From Micropruina sp. (GTDB lineage Bacteria; Actinomycetota; Actinomycetes; Propionibacteriales; Propionibacteriaceae): DNA of 64,000 bases. Every line of letters starts with the position of its first letter. Within the stretch, counting starts at the first letter, position 1. The notes beneath the pieces were generated by a model, which worked only from the letters and a program-made list of their open reading frames with translations, searched no databases and had not been told where the DNA came from. This document shows, piece by piece, positions 35,058-42,469 of the stretch. The DNA lies in the NCBI GenBank assembly GCA_016716635.1, contig JADJVZ010000011.1, forward strand, positions 682,001 through 746,000, read 5' to 3'. The translations under genes were made by a program, and so were the position numbers.

Positions 35058-36593
35058 TTAGGGCCGTGGCCTCGGGATGGGCTTTCGCTTGGTCGAACCG
35101 GTTTCTTTCGCGGCGAGCTTCGGGGCCCTTTGCTTGTGTCCGCGGGTGCTTCCGGTGCGGTCGACGGTGTAGGTGAATCCCATGGGGCTGGTCCAGAGGA
35201 ACTCGCCCGGGGTGGGTCGGGTGAGTGTCCAGGCGCCGAGGGTTTTGGCGCGGTGGACTTTGCGGCTCAGGGGTCCCAAGTTCGAGCTGCGGGTTTGGGG
35301 CGAGGCCGGGGTCTTCGTCGCGGGTTTCGGTTGTCCGTGGCGGTAGGGACTGGTGTGGTCGAGGTCGCAGCGTGCCGAGTTTCGGGACGAGAAGGGGAAC
35401 ACTTCGACCGGGTTTCTCAGGGTGACGTGGCGTCGGATGCGGTCGGGGATTTCGTAGGTGTCGACGCCGGGGTCGTCGTTGAGGTCGATGACCGGCTGGA
35501 TTCTGATCTTGCTGCAGCCGCCGAGGACTTCGCGTACTTGGTCGAGGAGCATGGGTCCGACACCTGCGACGCGGGCGATGCCGTGACCGTCGGTGAGGGT
35601 TTCTTGGGCGATGTGCACGACGATCTCGGCGACGCGAGGGACCCTCCGGCCATGGTTCAGGGGTGCCTGCGGCCGGGCAGCCAGATCCGTCGCGTCATCT
35701 CCGGCGGTGAGGCAGGTGCCCGGGTCTGGGCGCATGCCCTTATCCGTGTGCGTGCTGGTGCCGGTGTCCGCGCCCAAGCCATGAGTGGGTGGGGCGTCTG
35801 AGTTGTTGCGTTGGGTCAGGATTCCCCGGGCCGACGATGGGGCGGCTGCGGGGCCGGGGTTGTGGAGGTAGGCGAGGGCGAGGTTCCCGAGGGCTTCTGA
35901 GCGGAGCTCGTCCATTCCTTCCGGTCGGCCACTCAACACGGCGTCGCTGGCGGCCTGGGTGAGGGCGGCATCAAGGGCTATCGCATCCGTGGTGGCCATG
36001 CGGGCGACGACGGTGGAGACGCCGTCGTCGTGGTGCCGGATCCGCACGAATCGTTCCCGCTTCGCTTTCTGTACTCGTTGGGCGGCGAGGACGGTGTCGG
36101 CTTTGGTGATGAGTCCGGCGAGTTTGTACTGCACCCGGGAGATCGGCCATTTGTCGAGGTAGGGGGTAATGACTTGGTCGAGGGCGAGGGCTGCGTCGTG
36201 GGGGAGGCCGGAGCGGGCGACTTGGTCGGCGATTCGGCGGGCTTTCCAGACTTCAACCTTCACGTCGCACACGGCTTGCCAGAGGACGGGGTGGCGGTGT
36301 CGGAGGTTGAGGACATCAGTGAGCAGGGCGTGGGCGGTGGCGTCGGTGATGCCGAGCATGGGCGCGACTTCGAGGACGAGCAGGTCGGAGACGACGGGGG
36401 TTCCGTCGGCGCCGAGGGTGATGAGTTGTTCGGAGCCGGGTAGGGCTGGGTTGTTCGGGTTGTTGGTGGCCCTGTAGACATCGCAGAGGGCGGCGATCGC
36501 TTGGGCTTTGCGGGCTTCGCCGTGGCGGATCAGTTGGTCGGCCTCGATGACCGCGAGGCAGAGCTCGCGGGTGGTGTGACCGGTGGTGTTCAT
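35058..36593 (-). CDS. DUF222/HNH endonuclease-like protein (13E12 family)
   Basis: 511 aa. The N-terminal 300 residues are the helical DUF222 region (TRELCLAVIEADQLIRHGEA, ARRIADQVARSGLPHDAALA). A low-complexity Thr/Asp/Gly stretch follows. The C-terminal HNH part has CDLDHTSPYR and NLGPLSRKVHRAKT. These genes occur in many copies in actinobacterial genomes and behave like mobile elements; their function is not known. ATG 36593 has TAGATT six bases upstream. Confidence 0.85.
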   Translation of the reverse strand: MNTTGHTTRELCLAVIEADQLIRHGEARKAQAIAALCDVYRATNNPNNPALPGSEQLITLGADGTPVVSDLLVLEVAPMLGITDATAHALLTDVLNLRHRHPVLWQAVCDVKVEVWKARRIADQVARSGLPHDAALALDQVITPYLDKWPISRVQYKLAGLITKADTVLAAQRVQKAKRERFVRIRHHDDGVSTVVARMATTDAIALDAALTQAASDAVLSGRPEGMDELRSEALGNLALAYLHNPGPAAAPSSARGILTQRNNSDAPPTHGLGADTGTSTHTDKGMRPDPGTCLTAGDDATDLAARPQAPLNHGRRVPRVAEIVVHIAQETLTDGHGIARVAGVGPMLLDQVREVLGGCSKIRIQPVIDLNDDPGVDTYEIPDRIRRHVTLRNPVEVFPFSSRNSARCDLDHTSPYRHGQPKPATKTPASPQTRSSNLGPLSRKVHRAKTLGAWTLTRPTPGEFLWTSPMGFTYTVDRTGSTRGHKQRAPKLAAKETGSTKRKPIPRPRP

Positions 36594-36599
36594 GTCTTC

Positions 36600-36605
36600 A
36601 ATCTA
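36600..36605 (-). promoter_or_regulatory. -10 box of leaderless DUF222/HNH gene
   Basis: Minus strand TAGATT, six bases before ATG 36593. Confidence 0.55.
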
Positions 36606-36733
36606 CGGATCGGGTCTGACAAAACCGGCGGCAGATTGGCCGTGAAGCCCCTTGTGAATATCACATTGAGGTCACGAAAGGCGGAGGTTCTAGAGCCGAC
36701 TGGGGCGTGAGTGGCCCGACGGAACGGCCACCC

Positions 36734-36787
36734 CGAAAAGTGTGTGAGTTGAGCGTCCACGGTGAGCGCGCAACTCACACAGTTTCG
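36734..36787. repeat. long inverted repeat
   Basis: CGAAAAGTGTGTGAGTTG (36734-36751) pairs with CAACTCACACAGTTTCG (36771-36787); 11 bp are perfect next to the loop. The loop begins with AGCGTCC, so the left arm plus loop reads GTTGAGCGTC, the same core as in the palindrome at 5286. Confidence 0.75.
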
Positions 36788-37055
36788 AGTCGGAGCCCCT
36801 ATGGCCTCGGTCCACCAGTGCCATGGTGGGCCGCACGCCGGGTGACGAAGCAGGGGTTCGTCGTGATGAACTCCGGCGCTGCCGCGCCGATCGAAGGAAC
36901 GTGGTCACCCCTGGCGCCCACCCGGTGACCCATTGCCGTCCCTGCCCAGCCGCTGGTTGAGCAACGTCCCCGACTGGCGGTGGTGACCTTTGGCACGGGT
37001 TCGGCATCGGCGTCCCGGAAGTGTCACGCAAAGAAGCCCCGTAGGTGGGGTTCGT

Positions 37056-37100
37056 GGACGTCAGCTTCCTGAGCGCCGTCGGCGGGGCCGTTTTGAGCGC
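37056..37100 (+). repeat. 45-base direct repeat, copy A
   Basis: GGACGTCAGCTTCCTGAGCG... ending CGTTTTGAGCGC. It matches copy B at 37308-37352 at about four of five positions, including an identical GGCGGGGCCGT core. Confidence 0.7.
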
Positions 37101-37307
37101 GCTGGGTCTCCCACAGGGAGGGGTGAACCCTTGGCTGCCGAATTCTGACGCCGGGGACCCGACAGTCAAGGGTGGGCGAAGCCCATCCCGCAGGGACGCC
37201 GGAGGCGCCCTTGACGGACGGGAACGGCGTCGAACAATGGGCAGCGGGGCACCCCGTGATCTGCCCGCCCCTGGCTGCCTCACGGTGAACCCGTGAGGTC
37301 ACCAATT

Positions 37308-37352
37308 GGATGTCAGCTCCACGAGGGCCGCCGGCGGGGCCGTCTTGAGCGC
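37308..37352 (+). repeat. 45-base direct repeat, copy B
   Basis: GGATGTCAGCTCCACGAGGG... ending CGTCTTGAGCGC; see copy A at 37056-37100. Such repeats appear to be a dispersed family rather than coding sequence. Confidence 0.7.
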
Positions 37353-37450
37353 CGACTTGTCCGGCACCCCGAAACCCACCCGCCCGCCCCGCGTGGCCAT
37401 GTCAGACGGGACTGCTCCGGTGACGGACTCGGCCGCCTTTCGGGCCTGGG

Positions 37451-37822
37451 CTAGGGCCGGGCGCCGAGCCAGACACCGATGGCCGCAGCGGTGACGCTGA
37501 GGACCAACATGCCAACCACGTGGACCATCACTGACCAGCCGCGACCAGCGCGGGCGAGGCGGGCGGCCTCGACGGAGGCGGTGCTGAAGGTGGTGTAGCC
37601 GCCGAGGAACCCAGTTCCGAGGATCTGCTTCAGGCCGGGGTCGCCGGTGTGTATAGCCCACCAACCGGTCACGATTCCGAGTGCGAATGACCCGGTGATG
37701 TTGATGAACACGGTGCCTAGGGGGATCAACGCAGTGGCCGTGAAGCGCCGCACCTGAGCGTCGATGATAAACCGGACGGTCGCTCCCAGCCCTCCGGCGA
37801 GAGCCACGAAGAGTTGGATCAT
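37451..37822 (-). CDS. crcB: fluoride channel FluC/CrcB (second of pair)
   Basis: 123-aa, four-TM fluoride exporter subunit. GGLGATVRF near the N-terminus, GTVFINITGSFALG, and GTGFLGGYTTFSTAS (helix-3 break and Na+ site) are the family signatures. It overlaps the preceding crcB by four bases (ATGA). Fluc channels are dimers; tandem genes may give a heterodimer. Last gene of the fluoride-riboswitch operon. Confidence 0.95.
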   Translation of the reverse strand: MIQLFVALAGGLGATVRFIIDAQVRRFTATALIPLGTVFINITGSFALGIVTGWWAIHTGDPGLKQILGTGFLGGYTTFSTASVEAARLARAGRGWSVMVHVVGMLVLSVTAAAIGVWLGARP

Positions 37823-38313
37823 CCGTGATCCTGGCGATAGCGGCGATAGCGGCGAAGGACTCGGCGCGCAGTAAGAGCCCCGAAGTAGGCCGCGGCAAGA
37901 CCCGCGACGACGCTCAGAAGGGCGTAGATCAACCCCAAGGCCCAGGTGCTGCTATTCCACAGTTGGAAGCTCTCCACCGAGAACGTCGAGTAGGTGGTGT
38001 AGCCGCCCAGAACGCCGGTGCCGACCCCGAGGCGAAGTCCACGACGCACGCCCTTGTCAGGCCCTGATTCGGCGAGGACGTCCACGAGAACTCCGAGCAC
38101 CAAGGCGCCGGACACGTTGATCAGCAGGGTGACCCACGGCAGTTGCCCGGCCGGTGCGGCGTAGGTGGTCTCGAGCCAGGCACGGATCGCGGTGCCGACA
38201 GCGCCGCCCAGGAAGATGACCCCCAGCCAGGCCGGACGGACCGGGATCCGCAGCATTCGCAGGCCGGGGATGGCGTGGCCGCGTGCTTCTACCACGGGGC
38301 GGAGGCCTTCCAA
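37819..38313 (-). CDS. crcB: fluoride channel FluC/CrcB (first of pair)
   Basis: 164 aa, four TM segments, with a longer N-terminus and a basic tail (RRVLRRYRRYRQ). Motifs: LGGAVGTAIRAWL, TLLINVSGALVLG and GTGVLGGYTTYSTFSVE. The start overlaps the USP stop by 25 bases. A later start at M20 (MLRIPVRPAWLGV) is possible. It works with the adjacent crcB to expel fluoride. Confidence 0.93.
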   Translation of the reverse strand: MEGLRPVVEARGHAIPGLRMLRIPVRPAWLGVIFLGGAVGTAIRAWLETTYAAPAGQLPWVTLLINVSGALVLGVLVDVLAESGPDKGVRRGLRLGVGTGVLGGYTTYSTFSVESFQLWNSSTWALGLIYALLSVVAGLAAAYFGALTARRVLRRYRRYRQDHG

Positions 38314-38831
38314 TCGACGACCGTCAGGGGCACCACAATGACCGGACGATGCTGGTGGCGCGCCAGGTGAAGGCCCACCGAACCGGCGGCCAACTCACGC
38401 AGCCGCTCGACTGAAAGCACCCGCTTGCCGCCCACGATGATCGCGGAGGCGTTCACGGCTCGCGCCAGATGGGTGAGCGCCCGATCGGCGCGGCCGGCGA
38501 GGTAACGGAACTCCCAAGGTCCGACGTGATCCTTGAGCACGTCGGCGAGGAAGGCTCGGATCTCGCGCTCTCGGGCCTGCCAGCTGTCGTCGGCCTGATC
38601 GGGGTCCAGATCCGAATGCCGCACGGTTCCGTCGGCGTACTCCTCGTCGACGATCCGAGCTTGGTCGGCGTAGGCGAAGTAGAGCGGCACCCCGCCGAGG
38701 GCGCTCGCCCACGCGGACGCGGTGAGGGCGACGAGTTCCGGTTGCCCCGGCACGACACCCACGACCAGCGGATGGCCCGGGATGGGTACCATGCGCTCGG
38801 GTGCGGGTTGCGGTACGCGTGGGAATGCCAT
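38289..38831 (-). CDS. universal stress protein in fluoride operon
   Basis: 180 aa. HPLVVGVVPGQPELVALTAS start, SAIIVGGKRVL and GSVGLHLARHQHRPVIVVPL end are UspA-type. The start is ATG 38831, which has GGAGG six bases upstream; the longer frame starting at 38891 would begin inside the riboswitch aptamer. First gene after the fluoride riboswitch, so it is expected to rise with fluoride together with the two channels. Its biochemical role is unknown. Confidence 0.85.
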   Translation of the reverse strand: MAFPRVPQPAPERMVPIPGHPLVVGVVPGQPELVALTASAWASALGGVPLYFAYADQARIVDEEYADGTVRHSDLDPDQADDSWQAREREIRAFLADVLKDHVGPWEFRYLAGRADRALTHLARAVNASAIIVGGKRVLSVERLRELAAGSVGLHLARHQHRPVIVVPLTVVDWKASAPW

Positions 38832-38879
38832 GTCGACCTCCGAGGACGTCAGCGTGGCTGTGGCTACGCCGAACAGGTC

Positions 38880-38940
38880 TGCAGGAGCCATCAGCCGGGA
38901 GGCAGTTCGGGACGAACCCGGGCGGGCACCATCGCCTGAA
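38880..38940 (-). ncRNA. fluoride riboswitch (crcB motif)
   Basis: On the minus strand: GGCGATGGTGCCCGCC, an extra hairpin (CGGG-TTCGT-CCCG), then AACTGCC-TCCC-GGCTGATGGCTCC. This follows the crcB aptamer, GGCGAUG...CGCC then AACUGCC...GGCUGAUGGCCUC, with the conserved GAUG, AAC and UGAUG elements. It lies 50 bases before the USP start and upstream of two fluoride channel genes. Fluoride binding should turn the operon on; I could not identify the expression platform with confidence. Confidence 0.9.
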
Positions 38941-38943
38941 ACG

Positions 38944-38949
38944 ACCCTA
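38944..38949 (-). promoter_or_regulatory. -10 box of the fluoride operon
   Basis: Minus-strand TAGGGT; transcription would begin around 38937-38940, exactly at the riboswitch 5' end. Confidence 0.5.
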
Positions 38950-39016
38950 CCAACTCCTTCGAACCCCGTCGGCCCCCGTTGACCTCATTGGGAACGGCAA
39001 GAAATGCCCACCATCA

Positions 39017-39057
39017 GCGAACGACGTCCCTGCCGTGCTGGCGGGGACGTCGTTCGC
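39017..39057 (-). terminator. terminator of the group-2 sigma gene
   Basis: GCGAACGACGTCCC (39017-39030) pairs perfectly with 39044-39057 around a 13-base loop, directly after the stop at 39066 on the minus strand. Confidence 0.8.
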
Positions 39058-39065
39058 GAGGTAGG

Positions 39066-40019
39066 TCAGGCCGCGAGTTCGGCCGTGGTGCGCAGCTTGG
39101 CGATGGCGTGGCGTTCGATCTGGCGGACACGCTCAGCGGTGATGCCCCACACCTGTGCGATGTCGGCGAGCTTGGCTTGCCGTCCGTCGAGAAGGCCGTA
39201 GCGGCGCCGGACGACGTCGGCGGAGCGATCGTCCAACACGCTGAGCATGTCTTCCATGCGCTGGCGCTCTTCGGCGTCCAGCACCATCTCGTCGGGTCCG
39301 GGAGACATTTCGCGGGCCAGCAGGTCGCCGAGTGCCGTGTCGCCGTTCTCTTCGATGGGGGCGTCCAACGACACGTGGTCGCGGGCGAGGCGCAGCAGGT
39401 CGATGACGACCTCCTCGGTGACACCCATCTCGGCGGCCACCTCGATGAGCTCAGGCTCGCGTCCGAGGCGAAGTTCCAGCGTGCGGCGGATGGCCGAAAC
39501 CTGGTTGACCTGCTCGGCGACGTGGACGGGCAGCCGCACGATGCGTCCCTGCTGGGCGAGCCCGCGGGAGATCGACTGGCGCACCCACCACGTGGCGTAC
39601 GTGGAGAACTTGAAGCCCTTGGAGTAGTCGAACTTCTCGACCGCGCGGATCAGGCCGGTGTTGCCCTCCTGGACGAGGTCGAGCAGCGGCATCTGCGCCC
39701 GCCCGTACTTCCGGGCGACCGACACGACCAGGCGGAGGTTCGCGGTGATGAAGTGGTTCATGGCCTCGTCACCGATCCGGACGAGATCCTCCAGTTCTGC
39801 GTCGGTGGCGTCGCACGGACGCTCGCCCCGCTCGGAGGCGCTGACGCGTCCAGCCAGCAACGATTTCGCGTAAAGCCCGATCTCGATGTCTCGAGCGAGG
39901 CGCACCTCGTCTTCGGCGTTGAGCAGCGGCGTCTTGGCAATGCCGTCGAGGTACAACCCGACAGCGTCTTTGCCGTCAATGCCGTCCGTAGAACGGGCGC
40001 GACGAATGGTGGAGATCAT
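39066..40019 (-). CDS. group-2 sigma-70 factor (SigB-like)
   Basis: 317-codon gene for an alternative RNA polymerase sigma factor. Region 1.2 DAVGLYLDGIAKTPLL, region 2 NLRLVVSVARKYG...LIRAVEKFDYSKGFKFSTYATWWVRQ, region 3, and region 4.2 with GITAERVRQIERHAIAKL. It lacks the long N-terminal extension of the primary sigma at 42470, typical of SigB/HrdD stress-type paralogues. ATG 40019 has GAGAGGA upstream; the in-frame start at 40052 is less likely. A palindrome (40122-40139) lies upstream. Confidence 0.92.
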   Translation of the reverse strand: MISTIRRARSTDGIDGKDAVGLYLDGIAKTPLLNAEDEVRLARDIEIGLYAKSLLAGRVSASERGERPCDATDAELEDLVRIGDEAMNHFITANLRLVVSVARKYGRAQMPLLDLVQEGNTGLIRAVEKFDYSKGFKFSTYATWWVRQSISRGLAQQGRIVRLPVHVAEQVNQVSAIRRTLELRLGREPELIEVAAEMGVTEEVVIDLLRLARDHVSLDAPIEENGDTALGDLLAREMSPGPDEMVLDAEERQRMEDMLSVLDDRSADVVRRRYGLLDGRQAKLADIAQVWGITAERVRQIERHAIAKLRTTAELAA

Positions 40020-40121
40020 GAGCGTTTCCTCTCGGCGATGCGACAAGTACAACGTCCTCGACGGGTCGTTGTTCCGCAGTGAGCCTCCGAAATGGCTTGT
40101 GGTGTGCCAGTTGGACTCAAC

Positions 40122-40139
40122 ATCAGACTGCGGTCTGAT
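40122..40139. promoter_or_regulatory. palindrome upstream of the group-2 sigma gene
   Basis: ATCAGAC-TGCG-GTCTGAT, perfect 7-bp arms, about 100 bases before ATG 40019. It could be an operator or a small hairpin in the leader; no regulator is assigned. Confidence 0.45.
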
Positions 40140-40220
40140 ACCGGCCTAGACGCGAGTCAGTCGTAGTTGAAGGCTCAAGTATCAATCACAGGAAGGTCGA
40201 AGAGAAATCTCAGCAGGCCC

Positions 40221-42350
40221 TCAGGAATGGCGTGCCGCGCGGTCGATGATCCAGGCGGTTTCGAAGGACGCCTGCTTCCAGGACGCTCGACGTCCGGACA
40301 CTCCGCCGTGGCCCGCGACCATCTCGGTCTTGAGCAAGATCGGACGCTCGTCCTGATCCAACGCCACCTCACGCAGGGCCGAGACCCACTTGGCAGGTTC
40401 GGTCACCTCGACGCGGGTGTCGTTGAGGCTCGTCGTGGCCAAAATGGCGGGGTAGCGGCGAGCGGCCACGTTCTCGTAGGGGGAATAGGAAGCCATGTAG
40501 TCGTAGACGTCGGCGTGATGCAGCGGGTCACCCCACTCCTCCCATTCGGTCACGGTGAGCGGCAACTCGGGATTCAGGATCGTCGTCAGCGGATCGACAA
40601 AGGGCACGTCGGCCAAGATCCCCGCAAAGAGGTCGGGGGCGAGGTTGGCTACAGCCCCGACCAGCAGCCCGCCGGCGCTGCCGCCTTCGGCGATGAGGCG
40701 ATCGGCGGACGTGTAACCCTGCTCCACCAGGTGCTGGGCGGACGCGATGAAGTCGGTGAAGGTCGTCCGCTTGGCGAACAACTTGCCGCCCAGATACCAG
40801 TGCCGCCCCAGTTCGCCGCCGCCGCGGACGTGCGCCACCGCGAAGACGAAGCCGCGGTCGAGCAAGGAGAGACGGGCCACCCCGAAGGTGGGGCCGATGG
40901 AGATTTCGTAGGCGCCATAGCCGTAAAGCAGACACGGGGCCGTGCCATCGAGGGGGACGTCTTGGCGGCGCACCACCGTGAGCGGCACCATCACCCCGTC
41001 CTCGGCGCGCGCCCACAACCGCTCGACGCGATACGCGTCCGGATCGTAAGGGCCGTGGATCGGGTGATCCCGGACGACCCGCGTCTTCAGGACGCGGCGG
41101 GCGCCGGTGGCGAGGTCGTATTCGACCAGGCGCCGCGGGTGGACCATCGACTCCTCGATGAGGCGCAGTCGCGCGGGAGCGGGGCCGTTCGCGGGGTCCT
41201 CTTCGGTGGTGCTCAGCGGCTCACCGAGCTCATGGCCGACCTCCCACGCCACGGTGGCGCCGGGTGTGCGGGGCGTGATCCGGACGATCACATCGCCGCC
41301 GCGCCGCAGGCTCGCCACCAACGCCGTGTCGTAGCCCGAAACCCCCAGCAGGCGGACGCCCCGTTCGCCGGCGAAGATCGGACGCCATTGCTCCGGTGAC
41401 ACTGCGTCCAACGGGGCCTCGGCCAAGGCGAAATCCTCGGCGCCGTCGTTATGGACGATGAACAGCCGATCGGTGGCCACATCGACGTCATATTCGATGC
41501 CGTCGCGGCGCTCGGCGATGATTCGAGGTTGGGCGTCCGCCACGGTGGCGTCGAGGATCCGCCATTCGGAGGTGGTCTTGCTGCCGGCGGCGATCAGCAT
41601 CCAGCGCCAGTCCCGGCTGCCGTCGAGGGCGAGCCAGAAGCGAGCGTCCGCCTCTTCGTAGAGCAACTCGTCCGTGGTCGGATCGGTACCCAACAGGTGC
41701 CGCCACACTTGGAACGGGCGCCAGGCCTCGTCGGTCCGCACGTAGCAAAAGGCGTCGTCGGTGAGCCACGCACCGCCAGCGGCCACGCCCGAGATGACCT
41801 CGGGGTACTCGAAGCCGGTTTCGACGTTGGTGAACCGAAGGTCGTATTCCTCGTCGCCGGCGATGTCGACCGAGTAGGCGAGCAGGTGCCCCGTGGGGGA
41901 GATCTCGCCGACGCCGAGCGCGAAGAAGTCGTGCCCCTCGGCCATGACGTTGCCGTCCAGCAGGGTCAGTTCGTCCGGCAGGACCTCGGTGGCGTCCGGG
42001 ATCGTGACCTCATCGAACGCGGGAACCCGGCACGACAGGGGGTACTCGCGGCCCTCGTAGGTGCGACTGAAGTACCAAAACGCCCGCCCGTCGGTGTGCT
42101 GCAGCAGTTCGGGGACGCTGAGGTCAGTTTCTTGGGTGCGGGCCACGAGGTCGTCAAACAGCTCTTGTCGCAGCGGTTCGAGGGACGCGAGCGCTTCGTC
42201 GGTCCAGGCGTTCTCAGCTTGCAGGTACGCGATCAGCTCGGGGGAGTCGGTGTCCCGCATCCAGGCATACGGGTCGACGAACCTCCGCTCATGAATCAGG
42301 CGCGTCTCGGGGCGACGAGGTGCCCGCGGGGGCCCAGCTAGCGACGACAT
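40221..42350 (-). CDS. ptrB: oligopeptidase B (S9A serine peptidase)
   Basis: 709-aa cytoplasmic peptidase cleaving short peptides after basic residues. The beta-propeller domain comes first, then the catalytic domain with S558 in AEGGSAGGLL, D644 in SLNDTRV and H681 in VAGHGG. YGYGAYEISIGPTF and HVRGGGELGRHWY are prolyl-oligopeptidase signatures. ATG 42350 is fixed by TAGGGT seven bases upstream; the longer frame overlaps the sigA promoter. Confidence 0.92.
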   Translation of the reverse strand: MSSLAGPPRAPRRPETRLIHERRFVDPYAWMRDTDSPELIAYLQAENAWTDEALASLEPLRQELFDDLVARTQETDLSVPELLQHTDGRAFWYFSRTYEGREYPLSCRVPAFDEVTIPDATEVLPDELTLLDGNVMAEGHDFFALGVGEISPTGHLLAYSVDIAGDEEYDLRFTNVETGFEYPEVISGVAAGGAWLTDDAFCYVRTDEAWRPFQVWRHLLGTDPTTDELLYEEADARFWLALDGSRDWRWMLIAAGSKTTSEWRILDATVADAQPRIIAERRDGIEYDVDVATDRLFIVHNDGAEDFALAEAPLDAVSPEQWRPIFAGERGVRLLGVSGYDTALVASLRRGGDVIVRITPRTPGATVAWEVGHELGEPLSTTEEDPANGPAPARLRLIEESMVHPRRLVEYDLATGARRVLKTRVVRDHPIHGPYDPDAYRVERLWARAEDGVMVPLTVVRRQDVPLDGTAPCLLYGYGAYEISIGPTFGVARLSLLDRGFVFAVAHVRGGGELGRHWYLGGKLFAKRTTFTDFIASAQHLVEQGYTSADRLIAEGGSAGGLLVGAVANLAPDLFAGILADVPFVDPLTTILNPELPLTVTEWEEWGDPLHHADVYDYMASYSPYENVAARRYPAILATTSLNDTRVEVTEPAKWVSALREVALDQDERPILLKTEMVAGHGGVSGRRASWKQASFETAWIIDRAARHS

Positions 42351-42357
42351 GCCGACT

Positions 42358-42363
42358 ACCCTA
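42358..42363 (-). promoter_or_regulatory. -10 box of leaderless ptrB
   Basis: Minus strand TAGGGT, seven bases before ATG 42350. Confidence 0.65.
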
Positions 42364-42374
42364 GCTATTCGGTG

Positions 42375-42403
42375 TTGGGTGGCGCCCCTGCGTGTGGCAC
42401 AAT
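42375..42403 (+). promoter_or_regulatory. candidate primary sigma gene promoter
   Basis: TTGGGT (42375-42380) and CACAAT (42398-42403) are 17 bases apart, giving a leader of about 60 bases with GAGAGG before GTG 42470. Confidence 0.5.
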
Positions 42404-42469
42404 GGGCGACGCGCAAGCATTGACAGGTCCGGGCCCCTTTGTGCCCGTGTATCGATCTGAGAGGTCCTC

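Larger units (their letters stand above)
36594..37450. other. 857-base region without a convincing gene
   Basis: Frames in this stretch (for example 36690-37283 minus) are rich in Arg/Pro/Ser and lack family motifs or good start signals, so I read it as non-coding. It contains a long hairpin (36734-36787) and two 45-base direct repeats (37056-37100 and 37308-37352). It may be decayed DNA or a repeat-rich spacer. Confidence 0.6.

Noticed and set aside
36690..37283. 197-codon minus-strand ORF
   Set aside because: Arg/Ser/Pro-rich, no family motif, no start signal, and it includes a direct repeat and a hairpin; taken as non-coding.
38831..38891. Extended N-terminus for the fluoride-operon USP
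   Set aside because: ATG 38891 lies inside the riboswitch aptamer; ATG 38831 has a good ribosome site.
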